From: Clostridium sp. AWRP
GTDB lineage: Bacteria; Bacillota; Clostridia; Clostridiales; Clostridiaceae
Length of the DNA stretch: 64,000 bases
Direction of reading: 5' to 3'
Assembly: GCF_004006395.2 (NCBI RefSeq)
Contig: NZ_CP029758.2
Span: 310,001-374,000 of the forward strand
Shown here: positions 26,938 to 34,891 of the stretch, piece after piece
Layout: each line of letters begins with the position of its first letter
How positions within the stretch are numbered: the first letter of the stretch is position 1
The notes under the pieces: model-generated
Databases searched by the model: none
Told to the model about the DNA's origin: nothing
The model's input: only the letters and a program-made list of their open reading frames with translations
Translations under genes and position numbers: made by a program

Positions 26938-27888
26938 ATGTTTCTAATTGTGGGTTACGTATATATTATTTTAGCTGCTGTAATTTTTAGTACGATGGAG
27001 ATAGTAGGCAAGTTAGCAGTGGGTTTAAACCCACTGCAATTAAATTTTCTTAGGTTTTTAATAGGAGGATTAATTTTATTACCGCCAACTATTAAAGCTG
27101 TAAAAAATAGAAAAATGAAATTTAGAAAAGATGATTTATATTATTTTCTAGGTACAGGATTTTTATGTGTTGTACTTAGTATGTCTCTGTTTCAATTGGC
27201 AATTACATTTACAAAGGCATCTACGGTTGCCATAATTTTTAGTACAAACCCTGTATTTACGGTAATGTTTGCATATTTATTCTTAAAAGAAGATTTAAAT
27301 AGAGGTACTATTATATCAATTATACTTAGTCTAGTTGGTATAGTGTGCATACTAAATCCTTTTGGTACAGTTAGTGATGTAAAAGGAATAGTATTATCTA
27401 TTTTAGCAGCAGTTACTTTTTCACTTTATGGTATAGTTGGAAAGTTGAGATCTGAAAAGTATGGAAGTATTACTTTAAACTGTGTTAGTTTTTTAGTTGG
27501 AGATATTATTATGCTTGTGATTATATTATTATCAAATCTTCCAGTAGTTAGCAGCATGATAAACCCTAAGGGTGGTTTAAGTTTTATGTCTCATATACCA
27601 ATTATTTATGGAATAAGTGCTGTTAATATAATTCCAGTAATATTTTTAGGAATTGTAGTAACAGGATTGGGATATATGTTTTATTTTATGGCTATGGATG
27701 AGACTTCAGCAACCACAGCATCTATAGCTTTTTTTATTAAACCAGCACTTGCACCTATTTTTGCATTAATTGCTTTAAGTGAAAAAATACCTATGAATAC
27801 TGTCATAGGTATATGCTTCATACTAATTGGATCCTATTTTTCCTTTACAGCTAAGGGTAGAGCTAAAGTTGGACAAGTAGAAGGTTAA
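26938..27888 (+). CDS. EamA/DMT-family transporter
   Basis: 316-aa integral membrane protein with ten predicted helices in two EamA repeats (about residues 5-140 and 150-300). Conserved small-residue motifs include LQLAITFTKASTVAIIF-type and DETSATTASIAFFIKPALAP segments. It probably exports a metabolite or amino acid; the substrate is unknown. ATG 26938 lies very near AGGAAAGG, so GTG 26950 (four residues shorter, better spacing) is an equally good start. Stands alone before the c-di-GMP riboswitch. Confidence 0.85.
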   Translation: MFLIVGYVYIILAAVIFSTMEIVGKLAVGLNPLQLNFLRFLIGGLILLPPTIKAVKNRKMKFRKDDLYYFLGTGFLCVVLSMSLFQLAITFTKASTVAIIFSTNPVFTVMFAYLFLKEDLNRGTIISIILSLVGIVCILNPFGTVSDVKGIVLSILAAVTFSLYGIVGKLRSEKYGSITLNCVSFLVGDIIMLVIILLSNLPVVSSMINPKGGLSFMSHIPIIYGISAVNIIPVIFLGIVVTGLGYMFYFMAMDETSATTASIAFFIKPALAPIFALIALSEKIPMNTVIGICFILIGSYFSFTAKGRAKVGQVEG

Positions 27889-27935
27889 ATAAAAATTGCA
27901 TAGTGTTAATTTGACTTTACAGTATAAAAATTTTG

Positions 27936-27964
27936 TTGAATAAGGCATGTATTTGTGTTAATAT
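27936..27964 (+). promoter_or_regulatory. Promoter of the c-di-GMP riboswitch operon
   Basis: TTGAAT at 27936-27941 and TAATAT at 27959-27964 with a 17-bp spacer give a vegetative-sigma-type promoter. The predicted start, around 27971, falls at the first base of the aptamer P1 stem, which supports both calls. The remaining intergenic sequence (27889-27935) shows nothing else. Confidence 0.65.
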
Positions 27965-27972
27965 TATTGATA

Positions 27973-28052
27973 ATGTAATGGAAACTATGATATATATGCC
28001 GTAATTTGGGTATCAGACATATATGGAGTTAATGATACAACCGACCTTACAT
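27973..28052 (+). ncRNA. Cyclic-di-GMP-II riboswitch aptamer
   Basis: Matches the class II c-di-GMP aptamer known from C. acetobutylicum and C. difficile. Landmarks: P1 ATGTAA (27973-27978) with TTACAT (28047-28052); GGAAAC just inside P1; TAATTTGGGTATCA; GGAGTTAATGATAC; and the conserved AACCGACC at the 3' side. GTATCA pairs with TGATAC to form the pseudoknot across the ATATATG/CATATAT helix. It lies upstream of a chemoreceptor and the polysaccharide genes. Identification rests on these motifs and the pseudoknot; an Rfam covariance search would settle it. Confidence 0.92.
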
Positions 28053-28083
28053 CTATAATCTATAGGTGTGAGGTTTTATTTTT
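28044..28083 (+). terminator. Riboswitch expression-platform terminator
   Basis: ACCTTACATCTATA (28044-28057) pairs with TATAGGTGTGAGGT (28061-28074) over 14 bp with two G-U pairs, then TTTATTTTT. Its 5' arm contains the P1 3' strand and the AACCGACC end of the aptamer, so ligand-stabilised P1 should prevent termination: an ON switch. Confidence 0.88.
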
Positions 28084-28099
28084 ACAATTTAATAATTTC

Positions 28100-28163
28100 C
28101 ATCTTAATAAATAATAGTTTTAATTAAACAATATAATAGTAATTTAAATTATTTATTAAGATG
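28100..28163 (+). repeat. 16-bp inverted repeat in the leader after the riboswitch
   Basis: CATCTTAATAAATAAT (28100-28115) has an exact complement at 28148-28163, separated by 32 AT-rich bases. It is transcribed only if the riboswitch terminator is passed. It may be an operator, a leader hairpin or a stability element. No T-run follows. Confidence 0.6.
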
Positions 28164-28237
28164 AAGTTTAGTAATATATTTAAGCTTTATGCTATTTAGG
28201 ACAAGCCATTCAATATTTTACAAGGGGGAAATAATAT

Positions 28238-29950
28238 ATGAGATGGTTTAATGATTTGAAAATTAAGCAAAAACAGGTTATAGGTTTTTTTACAGTAATT
28301 TTATTTGTTGTAATAGTAGGAATAATAGGCACATTAAATATGTATATAATAAATAAAGGTTCTAGTAGTATGTATAGTGTTAACTTGCAAAATGTTAAAA
28401 ATCTTGATAAGGTTGATGCTGATATAATGCATCATCGTCTAGAATTAGTGAATCTTGTAGAAAGCAGGGATAAGAATAAAGTTGAAGATACTGTGAAGAC
28501 CATAACCACTTATCAAAATGAAGATAATAGTCTGCTTAATAAATATAAAAATTCTAATTTGACTTTACAGGAAAAGAATTTACTATCTAAATTGGAAAAT
28601 CAGATAGCTGACTGGAGGAGCATATGTGATAAGATTGTAGAGCTTATGCGTCAGGGAAAATATGATGAAGCAGCAAATTTAAATAAAGAAGCTATTACGT
28701 ATAGAAGGAAATTGACCGCTACTATTGAGCAGTTAAGTGAAAGTGCAGTAAAGGAAGCTAGTAATAAGAATACTGAAAATACAGCTACGTATAATAAGTC
28801 ATTGTATATGATAATGATAATTGTTCTAATTGGAATAGTTACAGCTTTCTTTTTAGGAAATAAGATTGCTTCATCAATTTCAAGAGAAGCAAATAATATT
28901 TTGAAATTTACAGATGCTATAAGTCAGGGGGATTTAAGTAAATCCCTTCAGATATTAAGTAAAGATGAGATGGGAACTATAGCTGGAGAATTGGGTAAGG
29001 CCAATAAAAATATTAGAAATTTGATAACTGAGATAACTCAAAGTACTGAAAATATAAGTGCTTCTAGTGAGGAGTTATCTGCTACTACGGAGGAAATATC
29101 TTCTATGATGACATCCGTAAATGAGTCTACCTCACAAATAGCAGGTGGATCTGAAGATTTAAGTAGGATTACAGAAGAAATAAGTGCCTCTTGTGAAAAA
29201 ATTGAACAAAATACGCATAAGCTTACCAAAAAGGCAAGTGAAGCTACAAAATCTTCAACAGAAATAAAAAAACGTGCTGTGAACATAAAGGAAAAAGCAG
29301 CTAAGAATATAGAAGAAGGTACTGATATATATAATAAAAGAAGAGATGATATTATAAAGGCTATTGAAAATGGCAAAGTGGTTTCAGAAGTTAAAATTAT
29401 GGCAGCTTCTATTGGGGATATAGCAGAGCAGACAAATCTTCTAGCGTTAAATGCAGCTATTGAAGCTGCAAGTGCAGGTGAGCATGGCAAGGGATTTGCA
29501 GTAGTTGCAGATGAAGTTAGAAAACTGGCAGAAGAATCCTCAGAAGCAGTTGAAAATATAAATAGAATGGTACTTGCGGTGGAAGATGCTTTTAATAATT
29601 TGTCTGACAGCGGCAAAGAAATTTTGAATTATATGTCAAATAGTGTTAAACCAAATTATCAAATTCTAATGGACACAGGACTGCAGTATGAAAAGGATGC
29701 AGAATTTATGAATCAGATGTCAGAGGAAATTGCTGTAGCTTCAAAACAGATGAGTGAGATAGTATCTGAGGTAAATGCTAGTATTCAAAGTGCAGCAGCT
29801 ACTGCTCAGGAGTCTGCTGCTGGATCTGAGGAAATTTCCAGCAGCGTAAATGAGGTTACTAAGGCTGTTTCAGATATATCTGCTTCTTCTCAAAGTCAGG
29901 CAGAGCTCGCAGAAAAACTTACAGATATAGTAAGTAAATTTGAAATATAA
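28238..29950 (+). CDS. Methyl-accepting chemotaxis protein, first gene after the c-di-GMP riboswitch
   Basis: 570-aa chemoreceptor: TM1 (about residues 12-35), four-helix-bundle sensor, TM2 (about 190-210, LYMIMIIVLIGIVTAFFLG), HAMP, and signalling domain with IAEQTNLLALNAAIEAASAG. The tip has AASAGE where AARAGE is near-invariant, an R-to-S change that may affect CheA/CheW coupling. ATG 28238 follows CAAGGGGGAAAT. No terminator separates it from the sugar isomerase gene 35 bp later, so it leads the polysaccharide operon and falls under riboswitch control. It could signal to flagella or to a dedicated pathway; no che genes are in this window. Confidence 0.92.
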   Translation: MRWFNDLKIKQKQVIGFFTVILFVVIVGIIGTLNMYIINKGSSSMYSVNLQNVKNLDKVDADIMHHRLELVNLVESRDKNKVEDTVKTITTYQNEDNSLLNKYKNSNLTLQEKNLLSKLENQIADWRSICDKIVELMRQGKYDEAANLNKEAITYRRKLTATIEQLSESAVKEASNKNTENTATYNKSLYMIMIIVLIGIVTAFFLGNKIASSISREANNILKFTDAISQGDLSKSLQILSKDEMGTIAGELGKANKNIRNLITEITQSTENISASSEELSATTEEISSMMTSVNESTSQIAGGSEDLSRITEEISASCEKIEQNTHKLTKKASEATKSSTEIKKRAVNIKEKAAKNIEEGTDIYNKRRDDIIKAIENGKVVSEVKIMAASIGDIAEQTNLLALNAAIEAASAGEHGKGFAVVADEVRKLAEESSEAVENINRMVLAVEDAFNNLSDSGKEILNYMSNSVKPNYQILMDTGLQYEKDAEFMNQMSEEIAVASKQMSEIVSEVNASIQSAAATAQESAAGSEEISSSVNEVTKAVSDISASSQSQAELAEKLTDIVSKFEI

Positions 29951-29985
29951 AATAATAACAAAATTTAGTTGAAAGGTGGAACCGC

Positions 29986-30774
29986 ATGAAGGTATCTATT
30001 TCTAATATTGCTTGGGATTATAATGATGATATTTATATGTATGAAATTATTAAGAAATATGGACTTCAGGGAATTGAGGTTGCACCTGGAAGACTAATAA
30101 AGTCTAATCCATATGATAAGATAAATTTGGCTTGGAATAAAATGAACCAAGTATATGATAAATTTGGTTTTGAAGTTTCAAGTATGCAGTCACTTCTCTT
30201 TGGATTTAAAATTAATATGTTTGAAACAAAGGATGCCTTAAATGATGCGGTAAATTTGCTCACAAAGGCAATAGATTTTGCAGCGGCTTTAAGATGTAAA
30301 AATATTGTATTTGGTTCACCTAAAAATAGAGTTATAAAATCAGAAGATGATTATAATGAAGCCTTGAAGGTATTTAAAAAACTTGGAGATTATGCTTTTT
30401 CAAAAAATACTATTTTTAGTATTGAGCCAAACCCTAAAATATATGATACAAACTTTATTAATACCACAGAAGAAGCTATAAAATTTATAAAGAAAGTTAA
30501 TAGTAGTGGATTTAAGTTAAATTTAGACTTAGGTACTATTTTAGCAAATGATGAAGATATGGGGTTAGTTTCAAATAATGTAAAGTTAATTAATCATGTG
30601 CATATTAGTGAACCCTTTCTTAAGCCAATTTTGCCAAGAAAAGAGCATAGAGAACTTTATAATATTTTGAAATGCAGTGGTTATGAAAAATATGTTTCCA
30701 TTGAAATGAAAAATTGTAATAATATAAATACAGTTAATAAGACTATATCATACATACTTTCTGTATTTAAATAA
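29986..30774 (+). CDS. Sugar phosphate isomerase/epimerase-like TIM barrel
   Basis: 262-aa AP-endonuclease-2-type TIM barrel (xylose isomerase-like). Visible features: ISNIAWDYNDD at strand 1, GIEVAPGR, KNIVFGSPKNR, FSIEPNPKIYDTNF with a likely metal-binding glutamate, LDLGTILAND, and NHVHISEPF with a metal-type histidine pair. The family isomerises or epimerises sugars or sugar phosphates; substrate unknown. Position inside the polysaccharide operon suggests it prepares a sugar precursor. ATG 29986 follows GAAAGGTGGAACC. Confidence 0.8.
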   Translation: MKVSISNIAWDYNDDIYMYEIIKKYGLQGIEVAPGRLIKSNPYDKINLAWNKMNQVYDKFGFEVSSMQSLLFGFKINMFETKDALNDAVNLLTKAIDFAAALRCKNIVFGSPKNRVIKSEDDYNEALKVFKKLGDYAFSKNTIFSIEPNPKIYDTNFINTTEEAIKFIKKVNSSGFKLNLDLGTILANDEDMGLVSNNVKLINHVHISEPFLKPILPRKEHRELYNILKCSGYEKYVSIEMKNCNNINTVNKTISYILSVFK

Positions 30775-30801
30775 ATTTCATTAGCAAAAGGAGAAAAATT
30801 T

Positions 30802-31737
30802 ATGAAGAAAATTAGTATTGTTGCTCCTATGTATAATGAGGCAGAAACGGCAAGAGCATATATAGCTAAAATGGTTCAAGTTATGGAATCACTTAAAGAT
30901 TTTCAGTATGAAATAATTGCAGTAGATGATGGTTCTAGAGACAATACATTAGATATATTAAAAGAAGAAAGAATGACATATAAAAAAATTGGAATTGTGA
31001 AGTTTTCCAGAAATTATGGATTAGAAGGAGCAGTTAATGCTGGGTTAAATGCTGCATCTGGAGATGCTGTAATAATTATGGACTCGGATTTACAAGATCC
31101 TCCAGAGCTTGTAATACAATTGGTAAAGATGTGGCAGCATGGTTATGAGGTTGTAAATGCAAGAAGGAAAGAGAGACCCTATGATTCCTTTTTTAAAAGA
31201 TTTACGGCATCTGTTTATTATAAATTTGTAAAAAAAATGTCTGGAAACATAGATTTTGAGGAAAATGTAGCAAATTATAGATTGCTGTCGCGAAAAGTTG
31301 TAGAAACAATAAAATCGCTTCCTGAAGTAAATACTGTTTTTAGAGTCATTGTTCCAAATATTGGATACAAAACTGCTACAATTGAATATTTAAGGGATAG
31401 ACGGTATGCTGGAGTAACCAAATATTCTTATGCAAAGCTTGTAAAATATGCTGTGGATGGTATCACATCTGCGGGAATAAAACCACTAAGATATATTATT
31501 TTAATAGGAATTATAGAATTATTTATTTGTTTAATAGGAATAATTGCTTTTGGTGCAATGCTTTTTTTAAAAATTTCAAATTGGTGGGTTGTATTGCTTT
31601 GTACAATAGTTATTTTCTTTAGTGCACTTCAGTTCATTGCAATTGGAATAATTGGTGAATATATTGGACAAATTTTTATTGAAGTAAAGCATAGACCTTC
31701 ATATATAATTGATGAATTTATGAATCCACTTGATTAA
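30802..31737 (+). CDS. DPM1/GtrB-type family 2 glycosyltransferase
   Basis: 311-aa GT2 enzyme with the N-terminal fold starting ISIVAPMYNEAETA, the nucleotide-sugar DDGS and the metal-binding MDSDLQDPPE. Two C-terminal membrane helices (about 230-255 and 265-295) anchor it, as in enzymes that load a sugar onto polyprenyl phosphate (dolichol-phosphate mannose synthase, GtrB, ArnC). The likely job is to make a lipid-linked sugar for the GT-C-like protein encoded at 34892. Starts 27 bp after the previous gene, after AAAAGGAG. Confidence 0.9.
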   Translation: MKKISIVAPMYNEAETARAYIAKMVQVMESLKDFQYEIIAVDDGSRDNTLDILKEERMTYKKIGIVKFSRNYGLEGAVNAGLNAASGDAVIIMDSDLQDPPELVIQLVKMWQHGYEVVNARRKERPYDSFFKRFTASVYYKFVKKMSGNIDFEENVANYRLLSRKVVETIKSLPEVNTVFRVIVPNIGYKTATIEYLRDRRYAGVTKYSYAKLVKYAVDGITSAGIKPLRYIILIGIIELFICLIGIIAFGAMLFLKISNWWVVLLCTIVIFFSALQFIAIGIIGEYIGQIFIEVKHRPSYIIDEFMNPLD

Positions 31738-31761
31738 TAATTTGAAAGGATTGTGAAAATC

Positions 31762-32706
31762 TTGAAATATTATAGAATAGGTAAGTCTGGATTAAAAACT
31801 ACAGCATTGACTTATGGTACTGCACTTACAATTGGTACTGAGCATAATGATATTGAATATGCTCAAATGATGATAGACAAAGCATGGGATATTGGAATCA
31901 GATCTTTTGATACTTCTAACAATTATGGAAATGGTAATGCGGAAATTCTTCTTGGAAAAGCTCTGAAGAAATATCCACGACATTTGTATATAGTATCGAC
32001 AAAAGGAAGCTGGCCTATGGGGAATTCGCCTTATGAAAGAGGACTTTCAAGAAAACATGTTATGGAAGCATTTGATTCATCCATGAAGAGGTTAAATCTA
32101 GGTTATATAGATGTTTACTATGCACATAGATATGATGAGGAAGTTCCCATGGAAGAAGTAGTGAGAACTTTTAATGACTTGATTCGAAGCGGAAGAATTC
32201 GATATTGGGCAACTTCAGAGTGGCCTAAAGAAGCACTTGAAAAATGTGTGAACGTATGCAAGGAGTTATTTCTTGAAGCACCTATTGTAGAACAACCTAT
32301 TTATTCTTTTGCTATAAGGAAAATTGAATATAATGGTGTTAAGGAATTTTGTAATAAAAATGGCATTGGAATAATGTGCTTTTCCCCATTAGCCCAGGGG
32401 CTTCTTACAGGTAAGTATAGATATGGAAAAGTTCCCAAAGACTCTAGGGTTGCAAAGTCATCACTGATTAAATATAATAAGACATTAAATATATACAATC
32501 AGAATAAGAATAGAATAGATTCGTTTATTGATATAGCTAATAAATATGAAGTTGATCCGGCATTACTTGCTTTAAGATGGGTAATTGATAGAGGAGTGTT
32601 GCCCGTTATTGGCGCATCAAAACCAGAACAGTTAGAATGGAATGCAAGATCACTTGACATAGAAATAAGTGAGAATTTACTGAAGGAACTAAATGCTATT
32701 GAATAG
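31762..32706 (+). CDS. Aldo/keto reductase
   Basis: 314-aa NADPH-dependent oxidoreductase of the AKR superfamily. The catalytic tetrad is visible around SFDTSNNYGNG (Asp, Tyr), STKGSW (Lys) and YYAHRYD (His). The reading frame opens at GTG 31753, but TTG 31762 gives the family start (M)KYYRIGKSGLK and better spacing from AAAGGA, so I chose it. In a polysaccharide operon it may reduce a keto sugar or its product; not proven. Confidence 0.87.
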   Translation: MKYYRIGKSGLKTTALTYGTALTIGTEHNDIEYAQMMIDKAWDIGIRSFDTSNNYGNGNAEILLGKALKKYPRHLYIVSTKGSWPMGNSPYERGLSRKHVMEAFDSSMKRLNLGYIDVYYAHRYDEEVPMEEVVRTFNDLIRSGRIRYWATSEWPKEALEKCVNVCKELFLEAPIVEQPIYSFAIRKIEYNGVKEFCNKNGIGIMCFSPLAQGLLTGKYRYGKVPKDSRVAKSSLIKYNKTLNIYNQNKNRIDSFIDIANKYEVDPALLALRWVIDRGVLPVIGASKPEQLEWNARSLDIEISENLLKELNAIE

Positions 32707-32746
32707 TCAGTTATTTTATTTATTGATTTGAATGGAGATGGCATGA

Positions 32747-33862
32747 ATGGAAGGTAAAGTGGATAAAATTATAATTGGTGCAGGCATATACGGATTATAT
32801 GCAGCGTATTTCAGTGCTAAAAAAGGACAGAAAATTATTGTTCTTGAATATGATAATGAAGCGTTATCTAGGGGATCATATGTAAATCAAGCAAGAGTTC
32901 ATAATGGATATCATTATCCCAGAAGTTATTCCACTGCAATAAAATCTTCAAAGTATTTTAATAAGTTTAACGATGAATTTAAATTTGCTATTAATGATAA
33001 ATTTCAAAAAATTTATGGCATATCTGAAAAGTATTCATGGACATCTGCCCGTCAATTCCAAAAGTTTTGTGATAATACAAGAATAAAGTGTGAAGAAATT
33101 AATCCGTATAAATATTTCAAAAAAGGTAGTGTAAGTGGTGCATTTATAACCCAAGAATATACATTTGATGCCAAAAAAATTAGAGATTATTATGTTGATA
33201 AATTGCATGAATATCAAAAAGTAAATATTATTTATAACTCAAAGATAAAAACTATTCAAAAACAAAATAGTAATTATAAGATAACACTGGAAAATGGAAG
33301 TAGTTTTGTTTCCAATTATATATTGAATGCAACTTATGCCAGCGTTAACCAGATAATAAAAAAGATGGAACTGGAAACTTTTAAGATAAAATATGAAATG
33401 TGTGAAGTAATTATGTGCAAAACATCGGATCAAATAAGGAACATTGGTATAACTGTAATGGATGGACCTTTTTTTTCTATAATGCCTTTTGGATTTTCTG
33501 GATTACATTCACTAACATCTGTTACCTTTACACCTCATAGAACATCTTATGATGAATTACCTACTTTTGAGTGTCAGAAAAATGTAGATTGTTCCCCTGA
33601 TCAGTTAGAAAATTGTAATAAATGTCTTTATAAGCCTCCTACATCATGGAAATATATGAAAACTCTTTTAAAAAAATATTTAAAATCTGAAATTGATATT
33701 ACATATGATACTTCATTATTTGCAATTAAGCCTATATTGATGGCATCCGAAATAGATGATTCCAGGCCAACGGTTATAAAATGGTTTTCTAAAGATCCTA
33801 TTTTTATATCTGTACTTTCTGGTAAATTTAATACTATATATGATTTGGATGAGGTGTTATAG
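32747..33862 (+). CDS. FAD-dependent oxidoreductase (DAO-like)
   Basis: 371-aa flavoprotein with an N-terminal Rossmann FAD motif IIIGAGIYGLYAAYFSAKKG and the RVHNGYHYPRS segment typical of D-amino-acid-oxidase-like enzymes found in surface-polysaccharide clusters. It likely oxidises or modifies a sugar or amino sugar; substrate unknown. Its stop codon abuts the ATG of the next gene (0-bp gap), implying translational coupling. A cysteine-rich patch (CSPDQLENCNKC, about residues 280-295) is uncommon in the family. Confidence 0.8.
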   Translation: MEGKVDKIIIGAGIYGLYAAYFSAKKGQKIIVLEYDNEALSRGSYVNQARVHNGYHYPRSYSTAIKSSKYFNKFNDEFKFAINDKFQKIYGISEKYSWTSARQFQKFCDNTRIKCEEINPYKYFKKGSVSGAFITQEYTFDAKKIRDYYVDKLHEYQKVNIIYNSKIKTIQKQNSNYKITLENGSSFVSNYILNATYASVNQIIKKMELETFKIKYEMCEVIMCKTSDQIRNIGITVMDGPFFSIMPFGFSGLHSLTSVTFTPHRTSYDELPTFECQKNVDCSPDQLENCNKCLYKPPTSWKYMKTLLKKYLKSEIDITYDTSLFAIKPILMASEIDDSRPTVIKWFSKDPIFISVLSGKFNTIYDLDEVL

Positions 33863-34801
33863 ATGATTAAAGAAAAAAATTTTATTTCAATGGTTGCCTA
33901 TATGCATAATGAAGAAAATGACATTATAAAATTTCTTATGACTATTGATGGAATTATGAAAGATAAGTTTGATACTTATGAATTTGTGCTGGTAAATGAT
34001 GCTTGTAAAGATAATACCATAAAAAAAATATTAGAAATTGAAGACAAGATACATGGTAGTATTGAAATAATTAACATGGCATGGAAGCATGGAATGGAGT
34101 TGTCAATGCTGGCAGGTGTAGATTTGGCTATTGGTGATTATATATATGAATTTGATTCTTTAATTATAGATTATGATGTTGAAATTGTATGGAATATGTA
34201 TAAAAAATGTATTGAAGGTTTTGATGTGGTATCAGCTTCACCAAAAGGTAAGAGCAGTTACAGTTCCAGACTATTTTATAAATATTTAAATAGAGTATCA
34301 TATAGAAAAATGCAATTGACTACTGAAACTTTTAGATTGATATCAAGAAGATGCTTAAATAGAGTTCTTAACAGCAAAGAGAGATTTAGATATCGAAAAG
34401 CTTTATATAACTATTCAGGATTTGATACTGCAATGATATATTATAGGAGCATTGATAAGGTTACTCGAAAGAACCATATGAATGTAGGAGAGAGAGTTGG
34501 CTTTGCTATTGACATTTTAATAAATTTTTCAAATATAGGTACGAGAATAATTGGAATGATTTCTCTTATATTTTTTATTATTTCGCTGCTGGCAGGAATA
34601 TATACTTTAAAAAGTTATCTTACTGTAAAGTCTATACAACCTGGATGGACAACAATAATGCTTTTCTTGTCAATAAGTTTTACAGGCATGTTTTTTATAC
34701 TTGCATTGTTGTCAAAATATATGACCATATTGCTGCGAGAAGTAAAGGACAGACCTCAATATGTGTATAAGTCTATTGATAAAATGTCAAAAAATCAATA
34801 A
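33863..34801 (+). CDS. Family 2 glycosyltransferase with two C-terminal membrane helices
   Basis: 312-aa second DPM1-like GT2. The N-terminal core is FISMVAYMHNEENDI, LVNDACKDNT and YIYEFDSLIIDYD. The last motif reads EFDSLIID where active enzymes usually have MDxDLQDPP, so the metal site is altered and activity is less certain than for the gene at 30802. Helices at about 215-245 and 255-285. The start directly follows the FAD gene stop. May act on the same polymer as a modifying transferase or a partner subunit. Confidence 0.82.
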   Translation: MIKEKNFISMVAYMHNEENDIIKFLMTIDGIMKDKFDTYEFVLVNDACKDNTIKKILEIEDKIHGSIEIINMAWKHGMELSMLAGVDLAIGDYIYEFDSLIIDYDVEIVWNMYKKCIEGFDVVSASPKGKSSYSSRLFYKYLNRVSYRKMQLTTETFRLISRRCLNRVLNSKERFRYRKALYNYSGFDTAMIYYRSIDKVTRKNHMNVGERVGFAIDILINFSNIGTRIIGMISLIFFIISLLAGIYTLKSYLTVKSIQPGWTTIMLFLSISFTGMFFILALLSKYMTILLREVKDRPQYVYKSIDKMSKNQ

Positions 34802-34891
34802 ATTTAATCATTTGGAAGAAAATACGCTGGTATATTGACTAGTTATTTCTTTGAAAATGACTTATATAACTTTAAGGAGTTATTTTGAAAT

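Noticed and set aside
29038..29616. 192-codon open frame antisense to the chemoreceptor
   Set aside because: Low-complexity Ser/Ala composition mirrors the receptor's coiled coil on the other strand; no ribosome binding site or family match.
34802..34891. Possible promoter or terminator in the longest gap of the polysaccharide operon
   Set aside because: No stem with a T-run and no convincing -35/-10 pair; treated as operon-internal.
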